Origin: Ruminococcus sp.
GTDB taxonomy: Bacteria > Bacillota > Clostridia > Oscillospirales > Ruminococcaceae
Length of the DNA stretch: 6,431 bases
Direction: 5' to 3'
Assembly: GCA_031262625.1 (NCBI GenBank)
Contig: JAISHJ010000052.1
Location: 1 to 6,431, forward strand
Made by a program: the position numbers and the translations under genes. Positions 5,514 through 6,431 of the stretch are shown here, in pieces (the first letter of the stretch is position 1; every line of letters starts with the position of its first letter). The notes below the pieces were generated by a model. That model made no database searches. It worked only from the letters and a program-made list of their open reading frames with translations, and had not been told where the DNA came from.

Positions 5514-6365
5514 ATGAAGAAAATTTTCCGCGCTGTCTGCGCGCTCATTTTAACAGCCGGGCTGGTAGGATGCGGCTCTGCTCCTGCTTCTACCGCTGAT
5601 GCCCCCAATACTACTGTCGAGGTAACTACTACTATGGCTACTACAGAAGCTACTACTACAGCTGCTCCCGAGACAACTACTGCTGCGCCCGAGACTACTA
5701 CCGAAGCTACTACCGTTCTCGAATACGCTCCCATAGAGCGCGCAGAAATCGACCCCGAAAAGCCTATAATCGCGCTCACTTTCGATGACGGTCCCACAGA
5801 CCTCACCCCCCAAATCCTCGATATCTTAGAGGAGAAGCAGGTTGTCGCAAGCTTCTTCCTTATCGGCAACAACATCACCGACGCTACCGCCGACACAGTT
5901 AAGCGCGAACACGCCCAAGGACACGAGGTTGACAATCACTCCCGCACTCACTCCCAAATGCCCGAAATGACCGCCGAGGAAATCGCCGCCGAAATTCAGT
6001 ACACATCCGATAAAGTAGAAGAACTAATCGGCATCCCCACACCCTTCTTCCGCCCCCCCTACATATCGGTTAACGACACCATGTACGAGGCTATCGACAT
6101 CCCCTTCATCTGCGGCTACCTCCCCAACGACTACATGGACACCGTAGATGTACAGCAGCGCATAGACAACGTAAAAGCTAACGCCAAAGACGGCGAAGTT
6201 ATCCTCCTCCACGACTTCTCCGGCAACGTCCAAACCGTAGAAGCCCTCCCCACTATCATAGACAACCTCGTAGCAGACGGCTACCAGTTCGTTACAGTCT
6301 CCGAACTCTTCGAAATCAAAGGCGTAACCCCCGAAGAAGGTCAAATGTACACTATCGTATGGTAA
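5514..6365 (+). CDS. Lipoprotein polysaccharide deacetylase (NodB domain, CE4 family)
   Basis: The 283-residue protein begins with a lipoprotein signal: basic MKKIFR, a hydrophobic core, and lipobox LVGC with the lipidated Cys at 20. A Thr/Ala/Glu/Pro linker (about 32-68, including two AAPETTT units) holds the enzyme away from the membrane. The NodB domain runs about 83-268. Motif 1 is TFDDG (89-93, base D91 and metal ligand D92), motif 2 HSRTH (H142 and H146, metal ligands), motif 3 RPPY (180-183) and motif 5 LLHD (231-234, H233). The motif 4 region reads LPNDYMD, with Tyr where Trp is usual. Such enzymes remove N-acetyl groups (or O-acetyl groups) from peptidoglycan, chitin-like glycans or xylan at the outer surface; the true substrate cannot be read here. 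The start is fixed by the ribosome binding site and signal peptide. Codons become strongly C-ending towards the 3' end. Confidence 0.93.
   Translation: MKKIFRAVCALILTAGLVGCGSAPASTADAPNTTVEVTTTMATTEATTTAAPETTTAAPETTTEATTVLEYAPIERAEIDPEKPIIALTFDDGPTDLTPQILDILEEKQVVASFFLIGNNITDATADTVKREHAQGHEVDNHSRTHSQMPEMTAEEIAAEIQYTSDKVEELIGIPTPFFRPPYISVNDTMYEAIDIPFICGYLPNDYMDTVDVQQRIDNVKANAKDGEVILLHDFSGNVQTVEALPTIIDNLVADGYQFVTVSELFEIKGVTPEEGQMYTIVW
5661..5702 (+). repeat. Two-unit tandem repeat in the lipoprotein linker
   Basis: Two 21-base units (5661-5681 and 5682-5702) both encode AAPETTT and differ only at silent third positions. They form the centre of the Thr-rich linker between the lipidated Cys and the catalytic domain. 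Such low-complexity linkers vary easily in length and are common in surface proteins of gut clostridia. Confidence 0.8.
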
Positions 6366-6385
6366 CTGAGTACGGGGATATTACG

Positions 6386-6427
6386 CTGGGGGGGAGAGGA
6401 GCGGTGACCCGCCCCTCTCCCCCCCAG
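6386..6427. repeat. G-rich/C-rich palindromic repeat downstream of the deacetylase
   Basis: The arms 6386-6399 and 6414-6427 are perfectly complementary over 14 bp (CT, seven G, AGAGG against its complement). The 14-base loop contains a further short GCGG/CCGC pairing. The hairpin starts 21 bases after the deacetylase stop and could slow RNA polymerase or protect the mRNA 3' end, but no T tract follows. Its core GAGGAGCGGTGAC (6396-6408) recurs in inverted orientation at 945-957, where the family member carries an additional 19-base inner hairpin that this copy lacks. The element may continue past the window end. Confidence 0.83.
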
Positions 6428-6431
6428 ACCC

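Noticed and set aside
5550..6344. Minus-strand frames antisense to the deacetylase
   Set aside because: Low-complexity Ser/Val/Gly/Phe-rich shadows of a Thr-rich linker and the NodB domain.
6386..6431. Hairpin after the deacetylase as an intrinsic terminator
   Set aside because: The stem is strong but no T tract follows, and the same core recurs elsewhere as repeat DNA; a secondary role in termination is not excluded.

Overview
The window looks like a chromosomal segment of a low-to-middle GC Firmicute, probably an uncultured gut clostridium of the Ruminococcus/Oscillospiraceae kind. This is inferred from textbook sigma-A promoters, AGGAG-type ribosome binding sites, a Firmicutes-type Smc, a short peptide with a double-glycine (ISGG) leader, and a lipoprotein with a Thr-rich linker. 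No marker in the window fixes the genus.

Layout: (1) 1-~913 is a compact AT-rich cassette holding a minimal nucleotidyltransferase (MNT) and HEPN gene pair, i.e. a MntA/HepT-type toxin-antitoxin module. A perfect consensus promoter sits so close to the first ATG that the mRNA is probably leaderless. The cassette lies between near-perfect inverted repeats (1-33 against 881-913, 32 of 33 bases). (2) 791-966 is a composite repeat region: a 45-bp tandem duplication in frame with the HEPN gene and supplying its last codons, then the inverted-repeat arm, then a G-rich/C-rich palindrome. It ends 14 bases before the smc start. (3) 980-4516 is a complete smc gene with a TTG start and no visible ribosome binding site. 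(4) 4530-4682 is a 50-residue peptide gene with a strong ribosome binding site and a double-glycine leader, in the same direction as smc. (5) Convergent to it, 4722-5387 on the minus strand, is a MacB/LolD-type ABC ATPase without a permease beside it. (6) Divergent from the ATPase, 5514-6365 is a secreted lipoprotein polysaccharide deacetylase (NodB domain) with its own perfect promoter. (7) 6386-6427 is a second G-rich/C-rich palindrome sharing a 13-base core, inverted, with the palindrome in front of smc.

How it fits together: smc (chromosome organisation), the deacetylase (cell-wall or glycan modification) and the ATPase look like resident genes. The MNT-HEPN pair looks like a captured cassette with different base and codon use. 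The G/C-rich palindromes mark the edges of gene blocks and appear to belong to one dispersed repeat family. The most noteworthy points are the inverted-repeat-bounded toxin-antitoxin cassette with a leaderless transcript, the repeat that extends the HEPN reading frame and abuts smc, the double-glycine peptide near an orphan exporter-type ATPase, and a shift from G-ending to C-ending codons along the smc gene. No tRNA, rRNA, CRISPR array or transposase was seen, and no gene-free stretch exceeds 300 bases.
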